Numbered from the stretch's first letter, positions 26,643 through 36,550 are shown. The stretch is DNA of 64,000 nucleotides from Chitinophagales bacterium (GCA_017303415.1 JAFLBJ010000001.1:1116001-1180000); one strand, 5' to 3'. The notes: a model not told the origin generated them from the letters alone. Program-made: numbers and translations.

Positions 26643-27596
26643 TTATTTTCGGGAAATGGCTTTTTCCGCTGCTGTGACGATATCGCTGATATCCAGTCCG
26701 TATTTTTTCATTAGTTCTTTTGGCGTTCCACTTTCACCAAATGTATCCTGTGTTCCGATGAACTCAATGGGAACAGGTATGTGTTTAGCGGCAACCTGTG
26801 CAATGGCATCACCCAATCCGCCAATGACATTGTGTTCTTCAGCGGTAACGGCGCATTTGGTCTTTTTCAGCGAAGCGATCACTGCTGCTTCATCCAATGG
26901 TTTGATGGTATGAATGTTGACCACTTCTACGCTGATTCCTTTTTCCTGGAGTTGTATTCCGGCCTGGATGGCATTCCAAACCAGGTGGCCACAGGCAAAG
27001 ATGGTTACATCGGTTCCTTCGCTGAAGAACTGTGCCTTACCGATCTCAAAGGGTAACTCAGAAGTGAATATGGGCCAGGAGGGGCGTCCAAAGCGGAGAT
27101 AAACAGGTCCCTGATAATCGGCAATTGCAATGGTAGCGGCCTTTGTTTGTGCATAATCGCAGGGAACGATCACGGTCATGCCCGGCAGCATTTTCATTAG
27201 GCCGATATCTTCCAGTATCTGGTGGGTAGCACCATCTTCACCGAGTGTAAGTCCGGCGTGGGAGGCGCAAATTTTTACATTCTTGCCGCTATAGGCCACA
27301 CTCTGCCGGATCTGATCATATACCCGACCAGTAGAGAAATTGGCAAAGGTGGTGGTGTATGGAATTTTTCCGCCGATGGTTAATCCCGCGGCGATACCGA
27401 TCATATTTGCTTCGGCGATACCACATTGGATAAAACGTTCCGGAAATTCCTTTATGAACTGATTCAATTTCAGTGAACCGGCCAGGTCAGCGGTGAGCGC
27501 TACCACGTTCGGGTTTTTTTTGGCTACTTCAGCAATTCCGTCCCCGAAGCCGCTTCGGGTGTCTTTGTTTCCGATCGATTGAATGTCTTTGAGCAT
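26643..27596 (-). CDS. Transketolase, C-terminal subunit
   Basis: The 317 residues cover only the pyrimidine-binding and C-terminal domains of transketolase. The catalytic Glu lies in CGIAEANMIGIAAGL, and THQILEDIGLMKMLPGM and PVYLRFGRPSWP are typical. In split transketolases the pyrophosphate-binding half is a separate gene, usually adjacent. Here the gene upstream is galE and no N-terminal half is found anywhere in the window. The protein needs that partner for activity in the pentose phosphate pathway, so it must be elsewhere in the genome. Confidence 0.9.
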   Translation of the reverse strand: MLKDIQSIGNKDTRSGFGDGIAEVAKKNPNVVALTADLAGSLKLNQFIKEFPERFIQCGIAEANMIGIAAGLTIGGKIPYTTTFANFSTGRVYDQIRQSVAYSGKNVKICASHAGLTLGEDGATHQILEDIGLMKMLPGMTVIVPCDYAQTKAATIAIADYQGPVYLRFGRPSWPIFTSELPFEIGKAQFFSEGTDVTIFACGHLVWNAIQAGIQLQEKGISVEVVNIHTIKPLDEAAVIASLKKTKCAVTAEEHNVIGGLGDAIAQVAAKHIPVPIEFIGTQDTFGESGTPKELMKKYGLDISDIVTAAEKAISRK

Positions 27597-27672
27597 GTTG
27601 ATGGTTGTTTTCTTATGCCAGCGGCTAACAGATATGGTTCATTAGCTTTCGGCGTTTATGAATTTAAAATGG

Positions 27673-28728
27673 TTAATTCAGTTCCGATTTTCCCCGTGTA
27701 AATACTGTTTCATCCTGCTTTAATTTCATTTCCCATTTCCAGGCGCTGCTGATCATTTCTTCCAGGCTGTATTGAATGGTCCATCCCAGCAGGTCGGAGG
27801 CAAGGTCGTTATTGGCATAGATCGCCACCACATCACCGGAGCGGCGGGGGCCGATACGGTAATTGAGTTTTTGACCGCTTACTTTTTCAAAGGCTTTGAT
27901 GGCTTCAAGTACGGTCACGCCATTTCCGGTTCCCAGGTTGAAAACTTCACAGCGGCTGTCATTTTTGTCGTTCTCCAGGTATTGGAGGGCGAGGGTATGC
28001 GCATGTGCCAGGTCGGATACATGGATAAAGTCGCGCAAACAGGAACCATCGCGGGTGTCATAATCGTCGCCATACACTACAAGCATGGGAAGTTTGCCAA
28101 TAGCTGTTTGGGTAATGGCGGGAAAAAGGTTTTGAGGTTTACCCATGGGCATTTCACCGATCTCAATGGAAGGGTGGGCGCCTACGGGGTTAAAATATCG
28201 CAGCAGGATACACTGGGTATCGTTGGCCTTTGAAAATTCATTCACGATCTGCTCACCCATTTGTTTGGTATAGCCATAGGGAGAGGCTGCCGGTTTGGGT
28301 GGGGTTCTTTCTGTTACCGGTATCTCATCCGGATTGCCATACACCGTACAGGAGGAGGAGAAAACAAAATGCGGGGTTTTGAATTCCTGTGCGCATTTCA
28401 ACAGGTTGATCAGCGACATCAGGTTATTTTCAAAGTAAAGAAGAGGCTGTTCAACCGATTCACCCACTGCTTTATAAGCCGCAAAATGAATGATTCCCGT
28501 GAGGTCAGGGTTTTCCTGAAAGATTGCAAACGTATCATCAAAATTGCAGAGGTCTACACGGTAGTTCTTTACTCTCTTTCCCGTTATCTTTTCCACGCCA
28601 TCCAGGATCTTGCTGCTCGACCGGGAATTATTGTCAACGGAAATTACTTCATAGCCATTCTCGATAAGGTCAACCAGGGTATGCGAACCGATATAACCAC
28701 ATCCTCCCGTTACCAGGATTTTTGCCAT
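27673..28728 (-). CDS. galE: UDP-glucose 4-epimerase
   Basis: An extended short-chain dehydrogenase that interconverts UDP-glucose and UDP-galactose with bound NAD. Features: GGCGYIGSHT nucleotide-binding loop at the N-terminus, the FSSSCTVYG strand with catalytic Ser/Thr, the YxxxK pair in PYGYTKQMGEQ, and LRYFNPVGAHPS. The length of 351 is normal for GalE. It lies 76 bases upstream of the transketolase half on the same strand; both supply sugar precursors, but a shared role is not shown. Confidence 0.94.
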   Translation of the reverse strand: MAKILVTGGCGYIGSHTLVDLIENGYEVISVDNNSRSSSKILDGVEKITGKRVKNYRVDLCNFDDTFAIFQENPDLTGIIHFAAYKAVGESVEQPLLYFENNLMSLINLLKCAQEFKTPHFVFSSSCTVYGNPDEIPVTERTPPKPAASPYGYTKQMGEQIVNEFSKANDTQCILLRYFNPVGAHPSIEIGEMPMGKPQNLFPAITQTAIGKLPMLVVYGDDYDTRDGSCLRDFIHVSDLAHAHTLALQYLENDKNDSRCEVFNLGTGNGVTVLEAIKAFEKVSGQKLNYRIGPRRSGDVVAIYANNDLASDLLGWTIQYSLEEMISSAWKWEMKLKQDETVFTRGKSELN

Positions 28729-28763
28729 AGTTCAAATTTGTGGGCAAAATTCAGCATTTCTTT

Positions 28764-29960
28764 CTAGATAAAAAACCGGACGATAAGATAAACTCCGGCA
28801 GCCAGCAATCCGCTGATCGGGATTGTCAGAATCCACGCCCATAAGAGGTTGACTGTAACTCCCCAACGCACCGCTGACAGGCGTTTGGTAGCGCCTACCC
28901 CGATTATTGAACCGGTGATGGTATGGGTGGTACTGACCGGTATTTTTAGGGCTTCCGTAACAAAAAGGGTGATGGCACCCGCCGTTTCTGCGGCTACCCC
29001 TTCAAATGGGGTCACTTTGGTGATTCGGGTACCCATGGTCTTTACGATCTTCCAGCCTCCGCTCATGGTACCCAGACCGATGGCTGAATAACAGGCCAGG
29101 GGCACCCAAACGGGCATTTGATCAAACCCGCCGATGGAGCCGTGAGCGATCAGGGCGGCCGTGATGATACCCATTACTTTTTGGGCATCATTTCCTCCGT
29201 GACCGATACTAAACGCGGCAGAAGATACCAGTTGAAGTCTCTTAAACCAGGAATTGGCCTTGTTGGCATTCAGATTGCTCAGGTACATGGAAAAAGTGGC
29301 CATAATGAGCATGATCAACGAAAGGAGAATCCACTTAAAGTTGGAACCATGGAATACGACTCTCCAGAAATACGTATCAAAATCGGATTTGAGTTTCTCC
29401 GGTCGGGTTTCCAGGTTAAATATGAGGAAGACCACGACACCTGCCATGACGGTAATGGAAATGATCTTGGGCAGCCACCCTTTTTGAAAGGAATGGATGA
29501 ACCAGAGTGAAATTATAAAGGCAGCGATCATACCGACCACCGGAGCGAGGAATATGAAAATGGCAGTTTTAAAAACCGGATCTGCATTTACCGAAGAAAA
29601 GGTTCCGGCATGGGCAATGGCGGCTCCGGCAAATCCTCCGATCAGGGTATGCGAAGACGAAGAAGGGATACCAAACCACCAGGTAAACAAATTCCAAACG
29701 ATGGCAGCCACCAGACCTGAGAAAATGACAGGCAAGGTGATAAAATCTTGTTTCACCGTTTTAGCGATCGTATTGGCAACACCGTGATCTTTGAAAATAA
29801 AAAAGGCCAGAAAATTAAATGCGGCAGCCCAAAGTACAGCCTGAAAAGGGGTCAAAACCTTGGTGGATACCACGGTAGCTATCGAGTTGGCCGCATCGTG
29901 AAATCCATTGATATAATCAAAAACCAGGGCGAGGGTGATGATAACGATCAGGAAGGTCAT
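28764..29960 (-). CDS. Inorganic phosphate transporter, PiT family
   Basis: A 398-residue integral membrane protein with the PiT signature repeated in inverted halves: GFHDAANSIATVVSTKVL near the N-terminus and GGNDAQKVMGII in the second half, each with the Asn-Asp/Ala pair that binds phosphate. It should import phosphate with a cation at the inner membrane. The ATG follows directly on the stop of the upstream DUF47 gene (TAAATG), so the two are translationally coupled. This pair is a well-known low-affinity phosphate system. Confidence 0.95.
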   Translation of the reverse strand: MTFLIVIITLALVFDYINGFHDAANSIATVVSTKVLTPFQAVLWAAAFNFLAFFIFKDHGVANTIAKTVKQDFITLPVIFSGLVAAIVWNLFTWWFGIPSSSSHTLIGGFAGAAIAHAGTFSSVNADPVFKTAIFIFLAPVVGMIAAFIISLWFIHSFQKGWLPKIISITVMAGVVVFLIFNLETRPEKLKSDFDTYFWRVVFHGSNFKWILLSLIMLIMATFSMYLSNLNANKANSWFKRLQLVSSAAFSIGHGGNDAQKVMGIITAALIAHGSIGGFDQMPVWVPLACYSAIGLGTMSGGWKIVKTMGTRITKVTPFEGVAAETAGAITLFVTEALKIPVSTTHTITGSIIGVGATKRLSAVRWGVTVNLLWAWILTIPISGLLAAGVYLIVRFFI

Positions 29961-30608
29961 TTACGAATATTTAATGATGATCGACTCGATCACGTTACTG
30001 GCATCCTCACATTTATCGGTCACGATCTCCATAACCTGGTAGATCTCTCTTTTCTTGATCACCTCTTTGGCATCTTCTTCCATGGCAAATAACCGTTCAA
30101 TACAAAGGTCAAATACATCATCGGCCTGATTCTCCAGACTGTTGATCTTGACCAGTGATTCGGTTACCTGGCGGAGGTTTTTCATGTCGCGTAATCCACC
30201 TACCGCTTTACGCACCAACACCGTTCCCTGCTCAATCATATCGGCAAACTTTTGCATACCGGTATCATTCGGGTTCACCCGATAGAAATTGATCTTTTTG
30301 GCAGAGGCATAAATGTAATCCGCGATATCATCCAGAGAAGTAGCCAGATAGTGGATATCCTCACGATCAAAGGGAGTGATAAAATTCCGGCCAAGCTCTG
30401 TGAATATCCGATGAGTCAGGTCATCATTAGCATGCTCGAGGTCTTCCACCTCAATGATCAGGGCGGCCCTTTTATCAAAATCAGGCTCCGCTACGATATC
30501 CTTTAATTTCTGGCCCATGATGGCCCCGTTGTCGGCCACCTTTTCGAACAACTCATAAAATATGAGGTTCTTTGGCATAAAGATCTTGAGAAATGAGTTG
30601 AGGCCCAT
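29961..30608 (-). CDS. DUF47/PhoU-like regulator of the phosphate transporter
   Basis: The 215 residues form the all-helical PhoU-like fold (DUF47, TIGR00153), recognised by MGLNSFLKIFMPKN at the start and by LDDIADYIYASAKK, the EDLEHANDDLTHRIF helix and DKCEDASNVIESIIIKYS at the end. It is thought to modulate PiT activity. The frame opens upstream with TTG at 30626, but ATG at 30608 is chosen because homologues start there and a -7-like AATCTTTG (minus strand, 30624-30631) overlaps the TTG. Confidence 0.9.
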   Translation of the reverse strand: MGLNSFLKIFMPKNLIFYELFEKVADNGAIMGQKLKDIVAEPDFDKRAALIIEVEDLEHANDDLTHRIFTELGRNFITPFDREDIHYLATSLDDIADYIYASAKKINFYRVNPNDTGMQKFADMIEQGTVLVRKAVGGLRDMKNLRQVTESLVKINSLENQADDVFDLCIERLFAMEEDAKEVIKKREIYQVMEIVTDKCEDASNVIESIIIKYS

Positions 30609-30706
30609 GGTAGAAATTTTGCGCAAAGATTATGTTTTGGTGGCCCAAAGTATATGAAATTCGATTTTGGTAACAATTTCTTAATACAGTCCTTTTTCGC
30701 CCCAAT

Positions 30707-30714
30707 TACCTTTG
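30707..30714 (+). promoter_or_regulatory. -7 element of the porin gene
   Basis: TACCTTTG is an exact TAnnTTTG match ending 17 bases before the ATG at 30732. No good -33 box was found at 19-21 bases. The element lies in the divergent region between the phosphate transporter operon and the porin gene. Confidence 0.5.
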
Positions 30715-30731
30715 CGAAATATTAATTTTTC

Positions 30732-32033
30732 ATGAACAAATCGTTAACTGGTTCATTGTTAATAGCTTTGGTTATCACAGGATTGTGTTTGCCCGCCACA
30801 GGCCAGCGGTACCTGACCGGGTTAGATTCATCCCTATTCATAAAAGATACGGTCAGACCGTTTCTGAAACGGTTTGGAAACCTTCGGTTTTCGGGCTATA
30901 TACAACCACAATATCAGGTCATAGAAAAGGATGGGGCCGCTACATATGGTGGAGGTGATTTTTCAGCTCAATCACGAAACAGGTTCATGTTACGGAGGGC
31001 CCGGATGAAGATCGATTACCTGGCGCTTACAGAGGACAGGCTTCCTAAAGCGCTGTTCACTTTCCAAATGGATGTAACTGAGAGAACGGTCAGAGTCAGA
31101 GATATGTTTGTTCGCTTGTATGAAACCAAAGGGAACCAGTTTTCACTTACCACCGGGATCTTTGCCAAGCCCTTTGGTTATGAAGTGAACGTTTCTTCAT
31201 CCTTTCGCGAAACACCAGAACGGGGGCGAATGTCGCAAATTCTGATTCCATCCGAACGGGATCTGGGGGTCATGATCAGCTATGAACCTCAGCGCCCGGG
31301 AAAAAATAAACACCAGTTGCGTATTGATGCGGGTGTATTCAATGGCCCGGGATTGTCTGCTACAACGGATTTTGATAATAAAAAAGATCTGGTAGCCCGA
31401 ATAACCTATGAACCCCTTCACAGAGAAGGCATCCAGGTTCATGGTGGCCTGTCGTTGATGCGGGGAGGATGGAAGCAATCCTCAAAATATGTTTACACGA
31501 CAAGGGAAACAGGAGGGAAGGAGGATTTTTATGTGGACTCTGCCATCTCCAATGTGGGAAAGACGGCACCCAGACAATACTATGGTGGGGATGTGCAGGT
31601 GAGGTTTCCTGTCCACCATGGCGGTCTTGAACTGCGGGGTGAGATCTGGTTTGGAAAACAACCCGGTACGGCCACTTCAACCATTAACCCCGGAACGCTT
31701 CCTGCTGGTCCGACCTATATCCGTCAATTCAGCGGTGGTTTTTTCTACCTGATCAAGGACCTGGGCCAAAAAGGGCATCAATTGCTGGCCAAATATGATT
31801 GGTATGACCCTAACACTAAAATACAGGGCAAGGCCATCGGACTTAACAATAGCTTTACATCGGGCGATATAAGTTATCAGACCTGGGGGCTGGGCTATTC
31901 CCATCCGGTTACAGAGAATGTCAAATTGGTTCTTTACTATGAACATGTTGTAAATGAAGCAACTAGCTATGCCGGGTACACCACCGACCTGCCAGATAAC
32001 CTGTTTACCTGCCGGCTCCAATTTCGGTTCTAG
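30732..32033 (+). CDS. Phosphate-selective porin (OprO/OprP family)
   Basis: A signal peptide ending ATGQ (near residue 25) precedes a 400-residue outer-membrane barrel. The LRFSGYIQPQYQV start, RRARMKIDY, FTFQMDVTE and the closing FTCRLQFRF strand match the Porin_O_P family. Related porins pass phosphate or polyphosphate through a ladder of Arg/Lys. Divergent placement from PiT and DUF47 supports a phosphate role: the porin would bring phosphate across the outer membrane and PiT across the inner one. A binding selectivity is inferred, not seen. Confidence 0.88.
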   Translation: MNKSLTGSLLIALVITGLCLPATGQRYLTGLDSSLFIKDTVRPFLKRFGNLRFSGYIQPQYQVIEKDGAATYGGGDFSAQSRNRFMLRRARMKIDYLALTEDRLPKALFTFQMDVTERTVRVRDMFVRLYETKGNQFSLTTGIFAKPFGYEVNVSSSFRETPERGRMSQILIPSERDLGVMISYEPQRPGKNKHQLRIDAGVFNGPGLSATTDFDNKKDLVARITYEPLHREGIQVHGGLSLMRGGWKQSSKYVYTTRETGGKEDFYVDSAISNVGKTAPRQYYGGDVQVRFPVHHGGLELRGEIWFGKQPGTATSTINPGTLPAGPTYIRQFSGGFFYLIKDLGQKGHQLLAKYDWYDPNTKIQGKAIGLNNSFTSGDISYQTWGLGYSHPVTENVKLVLYYEHVVNEATSYAGYTTDLPDNLFTCRLQFRF

Positions 32034-32138
32034 ATCGACCGGGTTAACATTCCGGTAATATTGGCATCACAATTCGATAATATTCGCGTAATACCGCAAT
32101 AACATTGGGGTGGTTGCTTTGCAGCGAAATTGGAAGAT

Positions 32139-34961
32139 ATGCTGCGAATAAAACTGGTCCGGTACGTTGCTCTGTTCTTGTCCCTGTTCATGGTGGTACA
32201 ACTCCATGCACAGTCTGTTAAGCTCAACGGTAAAATTGTTAACGAGAAAAATGAACCGATTCCTGGTGCCACTATCCAGGTAACCGGTGTATCCGGAAGC
32301 TATATTGCAGACATAGAAGGACGTTTTTCCGTAAGCCTGAACCCGGGTAAATACACCATCGCTGTTTCAAGCGTGGGTTTCAATTCCAAAGAAATCTCGG
32401 ACATCGAGGTAGGGCAGAACATGGATAACTCCATCACGATCGTTTTGGACAGACAAGTGAAAACCGGAGAGAATGTGGTTGTCCGATCCACCCGCAAACA
32501 GGAATCCACTGCCGCTTTATTGACCTTTCAGCGCAGCAACCCCGCTCTTTCCAGTGGTCTGGCTGCTGACTTTATCCGCCGCACACCCGATAAGAATACA
32601 GGTGAGGTGTTGAAGCGTGTGTCTGGTGCAAGTATCCAGGATAACCGCTTTGTGATCATTCGTGGTCTGAGCGACCGCTACAATGCCGCGATCATCAATA
32701 ATGCACAATTACCCAGCACAGAGCCGGATAAGAAGGCTTTCTCTTTTGATGTATTCCCTGCTACGCTGGTAGATAATATTATCATCAATAAAACTGCTAC
32801 ACCTGAACTGACCGGTGAGTTTGCCGGTGGTGTGGTTCAGATCAACACCAAGGATGTTCCTTCCCGGAATACATTGAGTGTAGGTCTTACAATCGGGTTC
32901 AACACACAATCTGCCTTCAAAGATTTCACCAGCAACGAACGTAATGGCACCGATTGGATGGGTTTTGATGACGGTACGCGGAGTATTCCTGCCGGATTCC
33001 CAACCAGCCCCCAGGCCTATCGCGTTTTGGGTGCCAACCCCACCGGTTTCAACCAACAACTGGCCATCAGCCGTCTATTTAATAGTGATGTTTATAAAAG
33101 GAAGACCACTACAGCCGCTCCCAATCAAACCTATAGTCTGACCTGGGGTAATGCGACCAAGTTCAAGAATGGTGGCACATTTGGTTCGGTAATCTCCCTT
33201 ATCTACCGCAATAGCATGTTGGTGTATGATGTAACAAGACAGTTACATGAAGACAACGGCTCATTGCTCGTTCAATTGAATGACCGTCAAAATCGTTACG
33301 GGGTTAACGTGGGTGCTATTGCCAATTTTACCTATGTAAAGGGCAAGCATAAGATTTCTTTTAAGAACCTGTTCAACCAACTTTTTGAAGATAATTTCTA
33401 CACCCGTACCGGTTTCTCAGTTGACCGCGTACAGGATATTGAATTCAGTTCATCCGTACTCAACCAACGCAGCCTCTACACCGCCCAGTTGGAAGGCGAA
33501 CATCGTCTCACCAACAGTGGAGTGAAATTGACCTGGAATGGAAATATTGGTTACAACTGGAAGATCCAACCCGATCTTCGCACCCAATCATATTTCCGCT
33601 CACAAGGCAGCGCCGATCCTTTTGAAATGAACGATGATGATACGCGTCGTTTCGACAGCAAATTGAAGGACTATAGTTATGGTGCAGTAGGTAGCCTGGA
33701 GATCCCCTTTAAGATGGCCGGAAATAGCCAGAAATTTAAAGCGGGTGGTTCGACCCTGATCCGTATCCGTGATTTCCGCAGCCGGATCTTCCGCTATATC
33801 CCTGCTTCTGCAGCACAGTTTGATAACAGCAAACTGGAGCTTCCATATGATCAGATCTTCCTCCCCTCCAATATTTCCAACAACGGGTTCATCATTGAAG
33901 ATTTTACCAATAACCAGGATAAATACTTTGGTGTTTCCATCGTAAATGGCATGTACGGTCAGTTTGATAATAAGTTTGGTGACATGGTGCGTTTGGTTTG
34001 GGGTGTGCGCGTAGAAAATTTCCAGCAGTTCCTGACCACTAAAGATGTTACGGCGAAGCGGGTAGTAGTGGACAATGAGAAATGGGACGTATTGCCTTCT
34101 TTTAACCTGACCATCAGTCCCGATAAAAAACAAAATATCCGTCTCGCCGGTAGCCGTACCGTTAGCCGTCCAGAGTTTCGCGAAATAGCTCCGTTCTCAT
34201 TCTTTGATTATGAAGTGAACTATGCGGTGAATGGTAACCCCGATCTTCAACGTGGTACCATCCTGAACGGCGACATTCGGTATGAGTTCTACCCCAAAGG
34301 TGGTGAGGGTGTATCCATCGGCGCCTTCTACAAATTCTTTAATGATCCCATCGAACTTCGTCTGAACCCTTCCAGCGTACTTGACCGTCGTAACTATCAG
34401 TTCCAGAATGCAGATGAGGCCTATGCGCTTGGTGGAGAGATCGAAGTACGGAAAGCGCTTGATTTTATCAGTGATGATCTCGAGGTATTCAATGTATTTG
34501 CCAACCTGACCTATATCTATTCCAAGGTAACCCTGGCTTCTACATCGGGTAGTGGCGCTACTGAATCAACCAACCGACCCTTGCAAGGCCAGTCGCCTTA
34601 TCTGATCAACCTGGGTGTACAATATAATAGTGAGAACGGCAATTGGAGTGGTTCGCTCTTGTACAACCGTATTGGTCAGCGACTCGCACTGGTGGGTATC
34701 AATAACCTCGGCTTCCCCGATGTGTATGAGCGCCCCCGTAACCAGGTTGACCTGCAATTGACGCGGAAGATCATGAACAACCGGGGAGAGCTTAAACTGA
34801 CCTGGGCCGATATGTTGAACCCGGCCTATTATTTCTATGAAAACGTAGACAGCAAAAAAGCATTCAAGGAAGGAACGGATCGCCTGTTCAATAGTTTCAA
34901 ACCCGGATCGACGATCTCACTTGGGTTTACGTATGATTTCAATCTGGGGAAGAAGGGGTAG
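32139..34961 (+). CDS. TonB-dependent outer-membrane receptor
   Basis: The 940-residue protein has a signal peptide ending LHAQ, a carboxypeptidase-regulatory-like domain (about 26-110, from LNGKIVNEKNEPIPGATI), a plug domain (about 120-260, with RVSGASIQDNRFVIIRGLSDRY and GEFAGGVVQINTK) and a 22-strand barrel ending in LGFTYDFNLGKKG. It lacks the SusC length and has no SusD partner; the next gene is a beta-helix lipoprotein. The frame opens at a TTG at 32130, but the ATG at 32139 gives a normal signal peptide. The ligand is unknown. Confidence 0.92.
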   Translation: MLRIKLVRYVALFLSLFMVVQLHAQSVKLNGKIVNEKNEPIPGATIQVTGVSGSYIADIEGRFSVSLNPGKYTIAVSSVGFNSKEISDIEVGQNMDNSITIVLDRQVKTGENVVVRSTRKQESTAALLTFQRSNPALSSGLAADFIRRTPDKNTGEVLKRVSGASIQDNRFVIIRGLSDRYNAAIINNAQLPSTEPDKKAFSFDVFPATLVDNIIINKTATPELTGEFAGGVVQINTKDVPSRNTLSVGLTIGFNTQSAFKDFTSNERNGTDWMGFDDGTRSIPAGFPTSPQAYRVLGANPTGFNQQLAISRLFNSDVYKRKTTTAAPNQTYSLTWGNATKFKNGGTFGSVISLIYRNSMLVYDVTRQLHEDNGSLLVQLNDRQNRYGVNVGAIANFTYVKGKHKISFKNLFNQLFEDNFYTRTGFSVDRVQDIEFSSSVLNQRSLYTAQLEGEHRLTNSGVKLTWNGNIGYNWKIQPDLRTQSYFRSQGSADPFEMNDDDTRRFDSKLKDYSYGAVGSLEIPFKMAGNSQKFKAGGSTLIRIRDFRSRIFRYIPASAAQFDNSKLELPYDQIFLPSNISNNGFIIEDFTNNQDKYFGVSIVNGMYGQFDNKFGDMVRLVWGVRVENFQQFLTTKDVTAKRVVVDNEKWDVLPSFNLTISPDKKQNIRLAGSRTVSRPEFREIAPFSFFDYEVNYAVNGNPDLQRGTILNGDIRYEFYPKGGEGVSIGAFYKFFNDPIELRLNPSSVLDRRNYQFQNADEAYALGGEIEVRKALDFISDDLEVFNVFANLTYIYSKVTLASTSGSGATESTNRPLQGQSPYLINLGVQYNSENGNWSGSLLYNRIGQRLALVGINNLGFPDVYERPRNQVDLQLTRKIMNNRGELKLTWADMLNPAYYFYENVDSKKAFKEGTDRLFNSFKPGSTISLGFTYDFNLGKKG

Positions 34962-34965
34962 CAGC

Positions 34966-35104
34966 GTTTTGCTATTAGCTGTTAGCTATTAGCTTATAGT
35001 TTCAGAAAGAAGAGTTCTTAAATATTGGAAGTAAAATTTTTTATTAATAAAACACAAAAACTAATAGTTAAAGGCCAACAGCTGATAGCTATTCAGAAGC
35101 AAAA
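34966..35104. repeat. Decayed heptamer-built inverted repeat (GCTATTA type)
   Basis: The left arm (34966-35002) holds GCTATTA, GCTGTTA, GCTATTA, GCTTATA. The right arm (35057-35104) contains complements such as TAATAGTTA, CAACAGCTGATAGCTATT and ends AGCAAAA, pairing with TTTTGCT at the outer edge. Several mismatches and unequal arm lengths suggest an old, drifting copy. It lies between the TonB receptor and the lipoprotein gene, which probably form one transcript. Confidence 0.6.
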
Positions 35105-35114
35105 TCAAACTTGT

Positions 35115-36467
35115 ATGAAGCAATTCCTCCTGGCAGCGTTTGTACTTACCACTGTAGTAAGCGTTACATCCTGCGTAAAGGTGAATTTTGATGAGACCGA
35201 GGTAACGGCTCCGGTTGATTCCACCAGCAATGTCATTACCGGAAAAGTTACTACCAGCCGGTTTTATGCCCGTGGTACCTATATCCTGAAAGGATATGTA
35301 TATGTTACTGAAGGCGCTACCCTGACCTTTGAATCTGGTTGTGTTGTGAAAAGTGATATTACCGAGAAAGGGGCTTTGATCATCGAGCGCGGCGCCAAGC
35401 TGATTGCTGATGGTACAGCTGCCAATCCGATTGTTTTTACCAGTGGTAAAGCGGCTGGTTCACGTGCGCCTGGTGACTGGGGTGGTATCATCCTGCTGGG
35501 TAAAGCACCCACTAACCGTCCTCTTGACCCGGCTCCAACGATCGAAGGAGGTGTTGCCCGTCAATATGGTGGAACTGATCCGCTGGATGAAAGTGGTATC
35601 CTCCGCTATGTACGTATCGAGTTTGCCGGTATCGCCGCCGAACCCGGATCTGAGATCAATGGGTTGACCTGTGGTGGTGTTGGTTCCGGTACCATCATTG
35701 AAAATGTAATGGTCTCCTTTGGGAATGATGATGCCTACGAATTCTTTGGTGGCACGGTGAATGCGAAACGACTGATCGCTTTTGCCACTGCCGATGATGA
35801 TTTTGACTTTGACTTTGGTTATACAGGAAAGATCCAGTACGGTGTTTCCTGCCGTAAGCCTGACTTCGTTGATGCAGGTGATGCAGGTAATGCCATTGAG
35901 TGCGATAATGACGGTTCTGGTACAGCTGCTACCCCGAAGACCAAACCCCAGTTGAGCAACTTTACCTTTGTTGGCCCCAATAATGCCGCTGGTACTGCAG
36001 CCAACCACAACTTCTCCAACCGCTGGCGCCGGGCCACGCAGTTCATCCTGCGTAACTCCATCCTGATGGGTCACCCCGATGCCGGTTTCTCTCTGGAGTC
36101 TGATGCAACCATTAACGACTACTATATTAACAACCTTTCTGAATTCAAAAATAACCTGGTGCATGCCAACAGCACACCGTATAAATCAGGTAATGCAGCC
36201 ATCGCTACCAACGCCCAGTTACAAACCAAGGCAGAGAGCGAAGGTTGTATCACCTATGCGGATGCCGCTTCCATTCAACTGGAAAGCCCTTTCTATAGCA
36301 CCAGCCCCAACTTTTTACCTAAAACCGGCTCGCCCGCACTTACTGGCGCAAGCTATTCTGGAATGAACTCCTTCTTTACCAGCGGTACATTTATCGGTGC
36401 CTTTGGTACAACCAACTGGGCGACTGGCTGGACGGAATGGGATCCGCAGAATAAAGTGTACAACTAA
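35115..36467 (+). CDS. Beta-helix surface lipoprotein, 450 aa
   Basis: A lipoprotein signal peptide with Cys20 (VVSVTSC) leads to a repetitive Gly/Thr/Asp-rich protein that fits a right-handed beta-helix: successive short strands such as ADGTAANPIVFTSGKAAG, RAPGDWGGIILLGKAP and IENVMVSFGNDDAYEFFGG. No catalytic residues of pectate lyases were recognised. The frame opens further upstream at 35025, inside the repeat, but ATG at 35115 is clearly the start. It follows the TonB receptor and is probably its surface partner. A pair of this kind (receptor plus beta-helix lipoprotein) is frequent in Chitinophagaceae and has no assigned ligand. Confidence 0.82.
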   Translation: MKQFLLAAFVLTTVVSVTSCVKVNFDETEVTAPVDSTSNVITGKVTTSRFYARGTYILKGYVYVTEGATLTFESGCVVKSDITEKGALIIERGAKLIADGTAANPIVFTSGKAAGSRAPGDWGGIILLGKAPTNRPLDPAPTIEGGVARQYGGTDPLDESGILRYVRIEFAGIAAEPGSEINGLTCGGVGSGTIIENVMVSFGNDDAYEFFGGTVNAKRLIAFATADDDFDFDFGYTGKIQYGVSCRKPDFVDAGDAGNAIECDNDGSGTAATPKTKPQLSNFTFVGPNNAAGTAANHNFSNRWRRATQFILRNSILMGHPDAGFSLESDATINDYYINNLSEFKNNLVHANSTPYKSGNAAIATNAQLQTKAESEGCITYADAASIQLESPFYSTSPNFLPKTGSPALTGASYSGMNSFFTSGTFIGAFGTTNWATGWTEWDPQNKVYN

Positions 36468-36550
36468 GACCAGGATTTTGGGATTGTGCGGATGTTTAGG
36501 ATTTGTGTGGAGTAATTTGGATTGATGAGATTTATTTTTGATAGATTAGG

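Noticed and set aside
35460-36164. 234-residue antisense frame in the beta-helix lipoprotein
   Set aside because: A mirror of biased codon use in a repetitive gene; no independent support.
36480-36550. Degenerate GGATTTT/GGATTGT/GGATGTT tandem text after the beta-helix gene
   Set aside because: It resembles one arm of a heptamer array, but no matching complementary arm was found, so it was not counted in the family.
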